Below are positions 1 through 11,303 of a DNA stretch of 64,000 nt, one piece after another (the first letter of the stretch is position 1; every line of letters begins with the position of its first letter). A model generated the notes under the pieces. The model ran no database searches. It was given only the letters and a program-made list of their open reading frames with translations, and had not been told where the DNA came from. The position numbers and the translations under genes were made by a program. This stretch comes from Carettochelys insculpta. Its lineage: Eukaryota; Chordata; Testudines; Carettochelyidae. The stretch lies in assembly GCF_033958435.1 (NCBI RefSeq), contig NC_134137.1:253254501-253318500 (forward strand). The letters run 5' to 3'.

Positions 1-764
1 CTAAACAATAAAATAAAAAAAAGAACTTTGAAGCACTTCTTCTGAAGTCCTTTCTCCCGCCCCACCTCCACATCATTTCTAAGATATGTGTAAGTTAAAA
101 TAATACGAGCTTTAGAAACTGAGCAAAGACATTGAGTAGCAGTAATAAATTGGTTCTTTGGGAAAAAAGGAAAGTCCTTTTGTCACAAAACTGCCATTGT
201 TGACAGACACTTGATAATGCAATTAACATTGTTGATCATCACTTCTTCGTAAATATCTAAACTGAGACAAAGTACTTATTTTTACACTGTATTTTTTACT
301 TATTTTGTGTGTCTTAAGACACAGATCAAAGCTAGAGCAATTCCCTGTTTGCAGAACTAACAGGAGCTCAGGTCCAGTTGGGGATCACAAAAGACACGTA
401 GGCACATTTAGAGTGTGGGTAGGAAGGAGTCAGGGTCATATCTGGAATCACCATGCTCCTCTTCTGCCAGCCTTACAGAAACCCCTGAGGTGGCACGTAT
501 GTCAGCAATCATGCTGCACAAGTCAAGGATGGAAGGATTATGAATACCCTCTCAGTAGTTTCTTGGTACTCCCTCAGTTGAATGAAAACTGCCTGTATAG
601 CAGAGGCACTTTGGGGTTATTGGCAGGTCAGGAAAGTAGAGCTCCTGAAGAAACTGGTACTATGGAGCCTAAGAGTACAAGGAAACAATATTAAGATCCA
701 TACAAACAACTCAGTCTCTGTGGACTATTAATTTTCGCAATAATTCTTTCAACATTATCCAAAA
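1..764. other. No gene or repeat recognised
   Basis: AT-rich sequence with a chance 129-codon open frame that resembles no family I know. No repeat end, low-complexity tract or RNA gene stands out. Confidence 0.5.
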
Positions 765-772
765 GACTAGGG

Positions 773-1519
773 TAGAGATCTGCAACCTGAAGCTCTTTAT
801 GGACTTCTTTGTGGCCGTCAACACTATAATGGCAAAGTGAACAAACACCCCCTGATTATTTTCAATATTTCGGTGAACATCTAAAAACCAGCAATGAACA
901 ACTCATATCTGAATGTCACATCTGAATATCTTCTTCTATGGCCAGCTTACTCATGGAGAGCATTCTATTGGTGGTCAATATAAATGCTATGAATACTTCT
1001 TAAAGGCTAACATGAAGTCATGTGGCATATGTCCAATGATCTGGAAACTCTAGTTGAGGACATATTGTCCTGGTGGCAAACCACTGTACAGGCTCTTAAT
1101 TGCTTTAAGAATCAGCATATCCAGGCATTATGGGAAAAGTGCAGGATCTGAAAAGAATGTACAATGCCTAAAGTTGGTGTTTTTTTATGTGACATCTGTA
1201 AACGGTTCTGAAAATCAAGGGTTGCTTTAGTCACTCACCAATGGTGTCAGAGAAGATGAGATCCATCAATTGAAGAAAAAAAGAAGAAATAGCAAATAAT
1301 ATGTGATCTCGAAATGTTGGATAACTCTCTCCTTTACTATGAGCAGTGCATTGTGGGATGTGTGTGCACTGTTTTTAAAATAGGGGTTACAATAAGCATG
1401 GTTTTACATTATTTGTTAAGGATCATCTTGTATTCACATGCACTGCGGTTCTTAAATTAATGAGCTTTCACTGAATTTGAAAAAATAGCTCTTCCTGTTA
1501 TTTTGGTTGCCGACCCCTG
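773..1519. mobile_element. Non-autonomous hAT DNA transposon
   Basis: The right end reads GGTTGCCGACCCCTG, the reverse complement of the common hAT terminus CAGGGGTCGGCAACC. The left end, TAGAGATCTGCAACC, is a diverged version of the same inverted repeat. The flanking 8-mers are GACTAGGG (765-772) and GCCTAGGG (1520-1527), matching at 7 of 8 bases, which is the 8-bp target duplication expected of hAT. The 747-bp interior holds no transposase frame, so the copy depended on an autonomous relative. The subterminal part just inside the left end resembles a hAT repeat I remember from turtles; that part is recollection. Confidence 0.8.
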
Positions 1520-1527
1520 GCCTAGGG

Positions 1528-2490
1528 TATATATTGATATGCGTTATGGGAGCAGAGATTATGCTAGAGATCCTGAGGGCATGGAGCAATAGTTGCCTTC
1601 ACTAGGGTCTATGGAAATAGAGAGGAGGGACAAATGGGCAATATTTCAGGTCCACAGCCAAACCGTAGTTTGGAAGATTCCATGCCGCCTCTCAACCTGA
1701 CAGGCATCCTAACTAAGCCCAGGCTGTCTGTGTGCATGGGTTAGTGAAGTGCAGCTCCCATCAGACAAAAGTTAAAATAGTAGTTTGCAGTTAGGACTCT
1801 GTCCAAAAACTATTTCTTAGCTGCTGTTAATTGGTAGATTGTCACATTAGCCTTTTCCGTAAGCAGTGAATGCCCACATTCACATGTTCTTAAAATCATA
1901 CTTGAAAAACAGTTCACATTGTTAGTTCAGAAGATCAGCTGCCCAAATTCCAACTTTGCATGTATATTAATTAGCAGGTGACTAAAATGACATTATCAAA
2001 GGCAGCATTAAATTGCTCTTTTTTGTTTTACGATGGTTACGAGTCCCAAAATGAAACTGAAAAAGCCATATTTATTGCAATTCTTTTAAAAGCAGATACC
2101 ACTTTGTCATCATATACTAGGTGCAACACTAGAGGTCACAGCTCAACACACAAAAAGAATAGCTGGCTTTTCCCACTCTCAAATTATTAGCATGTAAGAG
2201 ATGGGGAAGAGTCATTGTTTAATCACTGGCACATTACTTTAAATTCAATTCTCAGCACATAGAGAGAAAACACAAATGGAAGGAAAGGGCATAGAGGCAT
2301 TTGAGTTGATTGATGGTGGGTCACTGGTTGATGCACAATACTTTAGATATCAAATGCAACAAATTAAGAGCATCACATTCTGAAAACATTATGCAACTCA
2401 TACACTAGTAAGAGAGACTAAAACTGCTAAGAAATGGGTATACCTTCTTAACCTACTAGGAGTGTTTTGCCAGGTCAAAGTGTAGCACAC
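1528..2490. other. No gene or repeat recognised
   Basis: Unremarkable AT-rich sequence. The longest frame (1978-2190) is a chance open frame without recognisable domains. Confidence 0.45.
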
Positions 2491-2493
2491 AAT

Positions 2494-3204
2494 GGCTACG
2501 TCTACACGTGAAGCCAACATCGAAATAGCTTATTTCGATGTAGCAACATCGAAATAGGCTATTTCGATGAATAACGTCTACACGTCCTCCAGGGCTGGCA
2601 ACGTCGATGTTCAACTTCGACGTTGCGCGGCACCACATCGAAATAGGCGCTGCAAGGGTACGTCTACACGCCAAAGTAGCACACATCGAAATAAGGGTGC
2701 CAGGCACAGCTGCAGACAGGGTCACAGGGCGGACTCAACAGCAAGCCGCTCCCTTAAAGGGCCCCTCCCAGACACAGTTGCACTAAACAACACAAGATAC
2801 ACAGAGCCGACAACTGGTTGCAGACCCTGTGCCTGCAGCATGGATCCCCAGCTGCCGCAGCAGCAGCCAGAAGCCCTGGGCTAAGGGCTGCTGCCCACGG
2901 TGACCATAGAGCCCCGCAGGGGCTGGAGAGAGAGCATCTCTCAAACCCCCAGCTGATGGCCGCCATGGAGGACCCGGCAATTTCGACGTTGCGGGACGCG
3001 GATCGTCTACACGGTCCCTACTTCGACGTTGAACGTCGAAGTAGGGCGCTATTCCCATCCCCTCATGAGGTTAGCGACTTCGACGTCTCGCCGCCTAACG
3101 TCGAAGTTAACTTCGAAATAGCGCCCGACGCGTGTAGCCGCGACGGGTGCTATTTCGAAGTTAGTGCCGCTACTTCGAAGTAGCGTGCACGTGTAGACAC
3201 AGCT
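2494..3204. mobile_element. TCTACAC-type DNA transposon, family A, copy 1
   Basis: Ends are GGCTACGTCTACACGTG and, on the other strand, AGCTGTGTCTACACGTG. The flanking trinucleotide AAT is duplicated (2491-2493, 3205-3207). Subterminal regions are packed with short inverted motifs such as ATCGAAATAG/CTATTTCGAT and TTCGAAG, so each end can fold. The interior (about 2700-2980) is GC-rich and carries CAG-rich sequence encoding a glutamine-rich stretch after ATGGATCCC. A second copy of almost the same length lies at 60461-61170 in the opposite orientation. No transposase is present. I infer a PIF/Harbinger-related non-autonomous element, because the Harbinger copy at 18411-22177 has a similar right end; the duplication is not the usual TWA. 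Confidence 0.8.
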
Positions 3205-3207
3205 AAT

Positions 3208-4927
3208 ATCAGTTAAAAGATCAGCATTGGGAGGGAAGAGATGGGAAGGCAGGGGTGGTATGCTGAACTACTGTAGGAAATGCATTGAGGTGATTCTAGT
3301 ATCTGCAGAGGACTGTCAAGGTACAAAGGGTGAATCACTGTCAGAGTCATATACCCTTTTTCATCCTGAATAGTACCTTTCACCACAAGTGATCCCATTG
3401 ACTTCAATGTGGACCAAGGTGCTATTTCAGGAAAAGGATATCAGAATCTGGCCTTTGATTGCCAAACGTAAAGGAACCGTCAGGTCATTCCAATCTGTGA
3501 CTTGCCAGTTAGAAATGTGCAGCAATAGCACAGGAGAAATAACATAATGTTTGTTGCTAATGACTCTTAATTCCGTCTTTAGACATGCATGCATAACTCA
3601 ATAGTCTTCAATGGAAGTTGCATGCATGTATTTAAAGGCATAACTTGGCTCTTACTTTTTTCCTCACAAAGATTAATAGATCAAAATGCATTATTTGCCG
3701 CTCACAACTTTTAAGGCCTTTAGCAAACATGTTCACAGACTATACCATGTTTAAAATGTTAAAGCCATATTGGCACTATCTGTTGACAGATGCTTTTGAA
3801 AAGGAATTCCTTCACTCAAATTATTCTAATTAAGTGTATTTTGTTTCTCTTTAAATGAGAGGAAAAACACTGGATTTTCACAACAAAATCAAAAGTGAAA
3901 ATCACCCCTTCAGTTGCATGTAATTTGATGTACTAGAGTCACCATCTTCCACAGTTGAGGAGCTCAAGTCAACTAATGACATTCATTCACCAGAGAACTG
4001 CATAGCTCACAGGATCAGATCTCTTTCAGGTTGATAGCATTGATTATGGTTTCAGTAGTATCATTACTTTGTAGGCAAATGACCCACAAGCCAAAACTAA
4101 GACCAGAACTGGGATCAGCTGGGACCTTTGCTTCAGGTCAAGGCTTGAACAGACTTAAAAACTACTTGCATGGTCTTAGAACTAGTTCCTCCTGAATATA
4201 CTTGGGTTCCTGTGATGTGACAATGTGGCAAAGCATGGCACAGCAGTTCTATGAAGAAACAGAGATTTTTCAGTCCCCAGGGCTGTAAATTCATCACCTT
4301 ATGCAACCACTGAGATATTGTTAAAAAACAAACCAAAAAGAAAAAAAAACAACTCAGAGATTGCACAAGTATTTCTAATTTTAGATAGAATAGAATACAC
4401 AGAAACAGATATTTCAACTGCAGGATCAACTGATCAACAAGAAAAATCAAGGATTAAAATTTATACGTCTTCCAACAGTTTTCAGGCCTAACAAGTGCAC
4501 ATTATCTATACAATGTCCAGAGACGCAAAAGCCCCAGTTAATGAGTTCAGCTCAATTACATGTTTTATTTTCCGATGGCAGTAATAATTTCAATATTCAT
4601 TTTTTAAAATACAGCATTTGTTTAAGTGCACCAGATTCAAACTACAAGCAGTGGATTTACTCCCTAGATGCAGTGTTTTTCTTTTCAGCTGAAACTGCAA
4701 GGAAAGTAAATACTGTCAAATCAGACAGGGCTCCAAGTTGCCATCATGACAACTTCATCTTAGTATGTCAACATGTTGAGTGTTTCTCCCAGATACCTCT
4801 AAGGGCCAGATTCAGTGACCCCCAGAGCCAGGGGTAGGTTTCATCACCAGAAGCAGCTCATCTGCTAGCTACATAACAAAAAGTTGTTCCTTGGAGAACA
4901 GAAAGAAGATGAAAAGAAATGGGGAAC
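3208..4927. other. No gene recognised
   Basis: Mostly AT-rich unique-looking DNA. Positions 3385-3412 contain a diverged copy of the near-palindromic core CCCATTGACTTCAATGGG, found several times in this window and typical of old amniote repeats. Open frames here are short and show no domain. Confidence 0.4.
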
Positions 4928-5028
4928 AAGAAAGACAGTAAGAAGAGATGGTGGCCAGAGAAGGATTCGGGAAGAAAGAGGTTAAAGAGAAAAGCAGAAA
5001 GAAAGAAAGAGGAAAGGAAAAGAAACAG
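4928..5028. repeat. Purine-rich low-complexity tract
   Basis: About 100 bases consisting mostly of GAAA/GAGA/AAGG units on the plus strand, with few pyrimidines. Confidence 0.7.
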
Positions 5029-5690
5029 TGTATATTTTTGGGGTGTAAGAGGAAGAATAGTTTAAGATAGCATTTATACAGAGACCTCCAAAATTTTAGG
5101 AGGTTTCACAAATCATTTTCTTTATCCTCCAAATTATGCATACATAAGCACACATGCTGTCACTCAATTGTCTGATATGATTGACTCTCCCCTTGTGAAT
5201 CCTCTGCACAAAGTCGAAAAAGTCTGAGGCCATACAGGATCCTAATTTGCTGCAGGGCCTCTTCTTTCCAAGCAGTTCTGTTTTAAAGTGTGCCTTTCAG
5301 GGTTTGCTCTTTTGTCCAAACTTTAAGTTCCTACAACAGTTTGTGATTAATTCACCAACCACTGCAGGCCTGTGAACATTGTAGGCATGGGGTTCTGGAA
5401 AGCCATCTAAAACTGCTACCCTTTTACCAAAGGCCCCTTTAAAAAGCGCTTATCCACATTTCTACCTGGAACACCCAATAGAAACTAAGGCAACAAATTT
5501 TCAGAAACACTATGAATATAGAAGCAGCGGAATGATCAGAAAGCATATTTTGTTTATTTGTTTGTTACAGGGAGACGAGCTGTTATTTTACTCTGGTATG
5601 CAAATACTCCTACTTTGAGGGACAAAATGTCTAGATCAGGGTGCAAGGCAATACTTTTTGATGGGGGACCCTCCAAGATTTTAGTACCTA
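5029..5690. other. No gene recognised
   Basis: Sequence leading into the CR1 fragment. Nothing recognisable apart from a short inverted motif at 5084-5105 (CCTCCAAAATTTTAGGAGG). Confidence 0.4.
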
Positions 5691-6822
5691 GATTTTTTAC
5701 CTAGATTTTAGTAAGGCATTTGATACAGTCTTGCATGATATTCTTATCAATAAACTAGGCAAATACAACTTAGATGGGGCTACTATAAGGTGGGTACAAA
5801 ACTGGTTGGATAACCCTACTCAGTTAGTAGTTATTAATGGTTCTCAATCCTACTGGAAAGATATAACAAGTGGGGTTCTGCAGGTCCTCTGTTGGGACCA
5901 GTTCTGTTCAATATCTTCATCAACGATTTAGATATTGGCATAGAAATTATGCTTATTAAGTTTGCATATGATACCAAGCTAGGAGGGGTTGCAACTGCTT
6001 TGGAGGACAGGATCAAAATTCAAAATGATCTGGACAAATTAGAGAAATGGACTGAAGGAAACAGCATGAAGTTTAATAAAGACAAATGCAAAGTGCTCCA
6101 CCTAGGAAGGAACTATCAGTTTCACACATACAGAATGGGAAGTGACTCTTTACGAAGGAGTGTAGCTGAAAGGGATCTAGTGGTTATAGTGGACCACAAG
6201 TTAAATATGAGTCAACAGTGTGATGCTGTTGCAAAAAAAGCAAATATGATTCTAGGATGCATTAACAGGTGGGTTGTGAACAAGACACGAGAAGTCATTC
6301 TTCCACTCTACCCTGTGCTGGTTAGGCCTCAGTTGGAGTATTGTGTCCAGTTGTGGGCGCCACATTTCAAGACAGATGTGGAGAAATTGGAAAGGGTTCA
6401 GAAAAGAGGAACCTAAATGAGCAAAGGTCTAGAGAACATGAACTATGCAGAAAGGCTGAAAGAATCGGGCTTGTTTAGTTTGGAAAAAAGAAGATTAAGG
6501 GGGGACATGATCGTGGTTTTCACGTATCTAAAAGGGTGTCATCAGGAGGATGGAGAAAACTTGTTTTTCTTGGCCTCTGAGGATAGAACAAGGGGCAATG
6601 GGCTTAAACTGCAGCAAGGAAGTTTTAGGTTGGACATTAGGAAAAAGCCTAGGGAGGTTGTGGAATCTCCATCTCTGGAGATATTTAAGAACAGGTTAGA
6701 TAAGTGTCTATCAGGGATGGTCTAGACAGTACTTGCTCCTGCCATGAGGGCAGGGGGCTGGACTCGATGACCTCTCAAGGTCCCTTCCAGTCCTAGTGTT
6801 CTATGATTCTATGATTCTATGA
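5691..6822 (+). mobile_element. CR1 LINE, 5'-truncated
   Basis: The element begins inside the reverse transcriptase and runs through the CR1 3' untranslated region, which includes GGCTGGACTCGATGACCTC, to a terminal array of TTCTATGA/ATTCTATG units ending near 6822. This 3' end is the classic CR1 type with 8-bp microsatellite units. It differs from the (TTCTTATG)n end of the CR1 at 37675-39845, so two CR1 subfamilies are represented. A small duplication of ACCTAGATTTT sits at the 5' junction (about 5687-5709). Confidence 0.93.
5698..6725 (+). pseudogene. CR1 ORF2 reverse transcriptase remnant
   Basis: C-terminal half of a CR1 ORF2 protein, the reverse transcriptase that copies CR1 RNA at the target site. 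Recognisable blocks in order are YLDFSKAFDT (RT block with a catalytic Asp), the WVQNWL region, GPVLFNIFINDL, the active-site box, then the thumb and C-terminal parts including RPQLEYCVQLWAP and LFSLEKRRLRGDM. The frame is broken: the PQGSVLGP region is shifted near 5885, and a stop follows VQKRGT at 6414-6416. The active-site box reads FAYD instead of FADD, so one catalytic aspartate is lost. The endonuclease and first RT blocks are absent. It is not functional. Confidence 0.92.
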
Positions 6823-6835
6823 AGATTTTGGTAAG

Positions 6836-7520
6836 TGTTCAAGGGCCCCATTTTTCTATGGAGGGGGTGCAGGGTCTGACGTGGGGGCTGGATACAGAAG
6901 GGAGTGCAGGAAAGGAGAGTGGGGTGCATGAGAGGGTGTTTGAATAAAGGAGGGAGATGCGACTTGGAGCCGGGGACTGAGGTACAAAGTCCAGGTGGGG
7001 GTAGTAGGATTCTGGGCTGTGTGAGGGATGAAGGAGTGCGTGTAGGTTTGGGAAGGAACTGTGACCTGGGGCCGGGGGAGGAGAATACAGAGGATTTGGC
7101 TGGTGGCCTGGGACAGGCAATTGGAGTGCTGGGTTTGGGAGGGGGTACGGGAGCAGCAGAATATTTTGGCCTAGAGGAGAGGTGTAGGAGAGCGTGTACG
7201 GTCTGAGAAGGCGTGGGTCTGTGGTATCAGATTCAGTCTCTGGCCAGGTGGCATTTACCTAAGTAGCTCCTGGCCAGCAGTGCTCTCAGGCAGGCTTCCC
7301 TGCCTGCCAGCAGCCCCAGCTCACTGGCTGTTCCACATGGATCTCTGCGCTGGGAAGGCTTCCTGCTCTGTCCAGTCTTCCCCAGCAAAATTTCTCATCT
7401 GCCATTGGCCAGAAACCAGCCAATGGGAACTGAGAAATTGAGCTGCACTGTCTCTGCCTCTCCCCAGCAAAATATCGCAGCTCCCACTGGCTGGTTTCTG
7501 GCCAACAAGACTTGAGAGAT
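6836..7520. repeat. GC-rich interspersed repeat with internal inverted repeat
   Basis: G-rich on the plus strand at 6850-7200 (GGGGGTGCAGGGTCTG-like runs), followed by a section with a 30-base inverted repeat: 7403-7432 (CATTGGCCAGAAACCAGC...) pairs with 7478-7507 with few mismatches. The composition and the repeated CATTGGCC/GGCCAATG motifs resemble the interior of GC-rich non-autonomous hAT elements of turtles, as I remember them. Ends and target duplication were not resolved. The open frames are a by-product of GC richness. Confidence 0.5.
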
Positions 7521-7754
7521 TTTGCTGAGGGCTGGAGGGCGTCCCATGAAGCTCTCCCCTCTCTACAAGCACAGGAGCAGGCAGTGGGCGGGATTAAAGG
7601 GCTTGGCAGGCTGTACCTTGCCTCCTCCTGGTCTAGAACAACTGAACTGCAGTGTGAGATAAATCCCAAGAGAACAAGCATATATGTGTTACCTTCAGTG
7701 AGTCCAGAATCTATCTTCTCGAGCAAGTGTCTCAAATGCACTTTACCTTAGGGC

Positions 7755-8620
7755 CAGTGACAGTCCTCAAATCCTCTTAGTGGTCCAGCGGACACCCCTC
7801 TCTGGCAGGGCTCCCCAGGGTCAAGTGTCCTCCATGCATTCTGGCCCTATGCATCTCCTCCCACCGCCTACTCACCTGCACCTCCCCAGGCATCCCCCAG
7901 CCTCACGGCTTATCCCCAGGTGATTTAAATATCCCCTCGGGGGCTTCCTATCATCACCACTCAGTGTGGTGGAACTGGGGCAGCTTCTGGCTACTAGCTC
8001 TACACCACTGCTGGCAGGTCCCTGTGGCTTGGGGGGAGGTGTGTGCAGAGCTGTCCTAGCCATAAGGTGGTTCAGCATGGCCACCTCGGGTCCCGTGTTT
8101 TGGGGACCCCACATGGTGCACCTCAGCCATCCTATGGATGGGACTGTACCCCTCAGTCAGGTTTACCTGTGGGGCACAGAGCAGGCTGGGGCTGGCAGCA
8201 GGGGTCTGGCTCTCCCGCACTCACCACAGCAGCGGGGCCTGCTCTGCGGCTCTCTCTCAATACAGCCTGTGCTGGGCCTGGGGCAGGCCACTTCCCACTG
8301 CCGCAGTGAAGCTTCCCCACAGCTCCCTCTGCCACAGTGGGTGTGGGGTGACCCGACCCCACACTGCCACTCCATGCCAGATCTCCTGGTAATCCCTAAG
8401 GCTAATCTCTCAGGACAGAGGGTTTCAGGGAAGGGGTGTGTTGGGAGAGGGTGGAGGAGAGGTGAGGTGGGGGCAGAGCAGGGGATGAAGTTAGGGGAAG
8501 GTTATGGGCACCCTCCGACCAGAGACACAGAGATTTATGTGCCAACAGCTGTGCGTGGGCCGGATTGTGGAACTGCATGGGCCACAGATGACCCCGGGCC
8601 ATGTGTTTGAGGGGACCCCA
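7755..8620. mobile_element. Probable hAT-like non-autonomous element
   Basis: The left side (CAGTCCTCAAA near 7761) and right side (TTTGAGGGGACC near 8606-8617) look like diverged versions of a hAT inverted repeat of the type CAGGGGTCCTCAAAC. Just inside the right end, GGGCCGGATTGTGG resembles sequence common near the ends of turtle hAT repeats. The GC-rich interior contains several overlapping open frames on both strands, none with a domain. No clean 8-bp duplication was found, so boundaries are approximate. Confidence 0.4.
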
Positions 8621-8629
8621 GGGCCCCTG

Positions 8630-9059
8630 GCTTACTATAATTTACAGCTACCAGAAAAGGCCCTTTTTCATAGATCCCAATGGTCAGTTGCAAATAATAT
8701 ACGCAGTCATCTGGTTCTAACAAAGGAAAACGTCACTATTGCTCATTTAATAAAGTCTGTAGCCCAGGTGAATGTACTGCGGCTATTACAAACACACAGA
8801 ATGTCCTTTGAATAGCACCACACCCAACCCCAAATAACACAAAAGCAGGAATTTGCCAGAAGGAATAGAAGCCTACAGAAAATGATCTTTGTATTAACAA
8901 CCTGACATGATACAGATAAGGAGATCATACTGCCTCCTTACACTCCAAAAGTAAAACCAGGATTTACAGCATACCAATGACTAACAGGCTCATATATCAG
9001 ATACAGAAACATTTTGAATGACTTGTGAGAAATCAAGAAATGTTTGGAACTCTGTTCAT
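8630..9059. other. No gene recognised
   Basis: Short AT-rich interval between repeats without recognisable content. Confidence 0.4.
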
Positions 9060-9062
9060 CAT

Positions 9063-9478
9063 GGCCGTGTCTACACTAGCCAAAAACTTCGAAATGGCCA
9101 TGCAAATGGCCATTTCGAAGTTTACTAATGAAGCGCTGAAATACATATTCAGTGCCTCATTAGCATGACAGCAGACGCGGCACTTCGAAATTGATGTGGC
9201 TCGCTGCCGCGCAGCTCGTCCAGACGGGGCTCCTTTTCGAATGGACCCCAGCTACTTCGAAGTCTCCTTACTCCCATCTGCTCATAGGAATAAGGGGACT
9301 TCAAAGTAGCCGGGGTCCTTTCGAAAAGGAGCCCCATCTGGATGAGCCGCACGGCTGCGAACCGTGTCAATTTTGAAGTGCCGCGGCCGCCCGCATCCTA
9401 ATGAGGCACTGAATATGTATTTCAGCGCTTCATTGGTAAACTTCAATTTCGAAGTTTTTGGCTAGTGTAGACATAGCC
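9063..9478. mobile_element. TCTACAC-type foldback element, family B, copy 1
   Basis: Ends are GGCCGTGTCTACACTAGCC and GGCTAGTGTAGACATAGCC, flanked by a duplicated CAT (9060-9062, 9479-9481). Almost the whole 416 bp is one long inverted repeat centred near 9275: TTCGAAATGGCC, TAATGAAGCGCTGAA, GGCACTTCGAAATTGA and GGGGCTCCTTTTCGAA all recur as their complements on the other arm. It has no coding capacity. A closely related copy lies at 55458-55893 and a truncated one at 23549-23747. Assignment to PIF/Harbinger is inferred from the terminal motif and 3-bp duplication. Confidence 0.85.
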
Positions 9479-9481
9479 CAT

Positions 9482-9822
9482 GGGTGTTTACCCCCTGTTG
9501 ATTGCATGAACTGTATGAAACTCAGCACCATGCCACAGGTCTGTGTAAGATGCATCATAGGGTATGAAATGTCTCCACTGATATGCTGCTTTATAAGAGG
9601 TTTGGAACAAGATGAGCTGTGGCTAACCAAACACTGCACAACAATGTCCACCACAAGTCCATAACAAGTAGGCATGCTACTCAATGCTTTACAGCATTAA
9701 AAGTGCAACGCTAATTGAAAAAATACAATTCAAAGTGAACCACTCCATCATTAACATGCACTATTAAAACAAGTGGCATAGCTCTTTCACTATGTAAGAC
9801 AGAGTTTTCTTTCTTTCTTTAA
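9482..9822. other. No gene recognised
   Basis: AT-rich interval between the foldback element and the presumed end of the gypsy element; no recognisable content. Confidence 0.35.
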
Positions 9823-10130
9823 ATCATCCTGGTTTATATCTTTCATACAAGGTTTTTAAATGCACATTTGTCATGGACAGGATAACACTCATAACAGACA
9901 GGTTCAGCTGAAGCAGCACCAGGCTTTTTTCTGAGACCACAACATAGTACCTTACAGGAAGGAGCCAGGCAGATGTTGTGTTAAGCAGACAGTGACTGGT
10001 ATTAGCTGAGCTCTTAAATAGATGGTGTGTGTGGGCTCTGGTGGGCAACACCAACAGGAGAGAACTGGTACTGATTCAATTACCAGCACTGCACAGGTTG
10101 CGTGGGTTGTTTCCATTTACCCTTCCCTTA
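9823..10130 (-). repeat. Possible 3' LTR of the gypsy element
   Basis: This segment lies directly after the chromodomain end of the minus-strand pol remnant, where the 3' LTR is expected. Read on the minus strand it contains a TATTTAAG box (near 10015-10022), followed by the sort of leader seen in LTR R-U5 regions. I did not find a second LTR copy near 13.5 kb, so terminal repeats could not be confirmed. The call rests on position. Confidence 0.35.
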
Positions 10131-10139
10131 AGGACGTGT

Positions 10140-11303
10140 CTAGTGGTCCCAGCTTTGCAGGGTAGGCATGATGAAATTCCTTAATATTAGCAGATGCCTG
10201 GATTAGACTGGCAGATTCTCATGACCAATCATCTGGCTCATTATCCCCCCAATCCATCATGTACCTCAGTTTGCTGAAAACTAATTTAGGTCAAGAATCC
10301 ATCAAATAAGACATTTTTTGTGTCCCTAGATAATAACTGTCAAAGGCAGATATTTGATTCATCCAGAAAATGGTTTGTCAATACATAACTTTAACACTCA
10401 AATGTGGAAAACTTGGTATACTCTAATGGAACTGGGCAGAAGCAGTTTGGTCTGAGGGAATCAATTTGCTGTATAATTTTAAATGGGCCCAGGTACTGGT
10501 TATCTAGTTTATGGGAGGGCTGAGTGGACACAAGGTTCTGTGATAACCATACCTGCTACGCTGATGAAAACAAAATGAGAAATTGCTCGATGTTGTCTAC
10601 TGGTAGCATAATACCAGCAGGCTCTTTTGGCTGAACTGGTAAATCTTATCAGTGCTGCTCATACATAGTACAAATCCTGGACTACATGGTGGCTTCAGAA
10701 CATAACACAGATTCGGTAAGTTTGCATGGAATTGCAGCTAGTATCCTTAGTTGGCACAGAAGGGGCTTCAGTGAGTTAAGACATGATAAGAGTTGTTGTA
10801 GGCAAATTTGGTATAAGGAAAGAAGTGGGAATCAGTTATCCCAGTGATAACTGATGAAACAATGAAGGTGTTAACAAATCTGGTTAACCCATTTGGTCTA
10901 AGGATGATAGGCATAAGAAATAACCATTCAGCAACTTAAAAAGCTCTTGCCACAAATGGGAAACTAAGGGTGGACCCTAGTCAATGAAGATCCTAGACGC
11001 GTTTGAAGAGATGAGTAAAAAAGATCTAGGCTGTCTCCTCAGCAATGAGGATTATGGAACATGGCATAAAACAGGATGTTTTAGTATGTGGGTCATTATG
11101 ACTAAGATGACTCGATTGTCCTCCAGAATGGGTGGGTCAATAATAAAAGTCCATAGACATGAATGACCGACCACACTTGAAATGGGGTTGATAAAGGAAG
11201 GAGAGTGCTGGGAGGTTTTGTACAGGAAAATCTTCCTTCCTGAGCAAACATCGCAAAAGTTAATATATGTCTTGATGAAGAGCTGCATCTGTGGCCACCA
11301 CAA
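10140..11303 (-). pseudogene. Gypsy integrase with C-terminal chromodomain, remnant
   Basis: Reading from 11303 downward, the peptide opens with YWWP-like MWWPQMQ and then a CDVC zinc-binding half, as in the integrase HHCC region. Next comes a catalytic-core stretch related to DFI..LP....Y..ILVVVD. Near 10900 a diverged HPQTNGQTERVN-type motif is legible, followed by TKFAYNNSYH (family: EFAYNN). After several stops, the segment at about 10290-10150 reads MDWGDNEPDDWS and then EFHHAYPAKLGP, matching the end of the chromodomain (family pattern V-x-W-x-G-Y-x-x-x-x-x-S-W, then FH..YP.KPGP). Stops and shifts exclude activity. Confidence 0.82.

Noticed and set aside
305..694. 129-codon open frame
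   Set aside because: No domain, signal or composition bias; length is within chance for 64 kb on six frames.
2494..3204. Direct call of family A elements as canonical Harbinger
   Set aside because: The 3-bp duplications are AAT and CAT, not TWA, and no transposase is linked; kept as an inference only.
8504..8815. 103-codon plus-strand frame and neighbouring GC-rich frames at 7.9-8.6 kb
   Set aside because: They lie in a GC-rich hAT-like repeat with overlapping frames on both strands and no recognisable protein feature.
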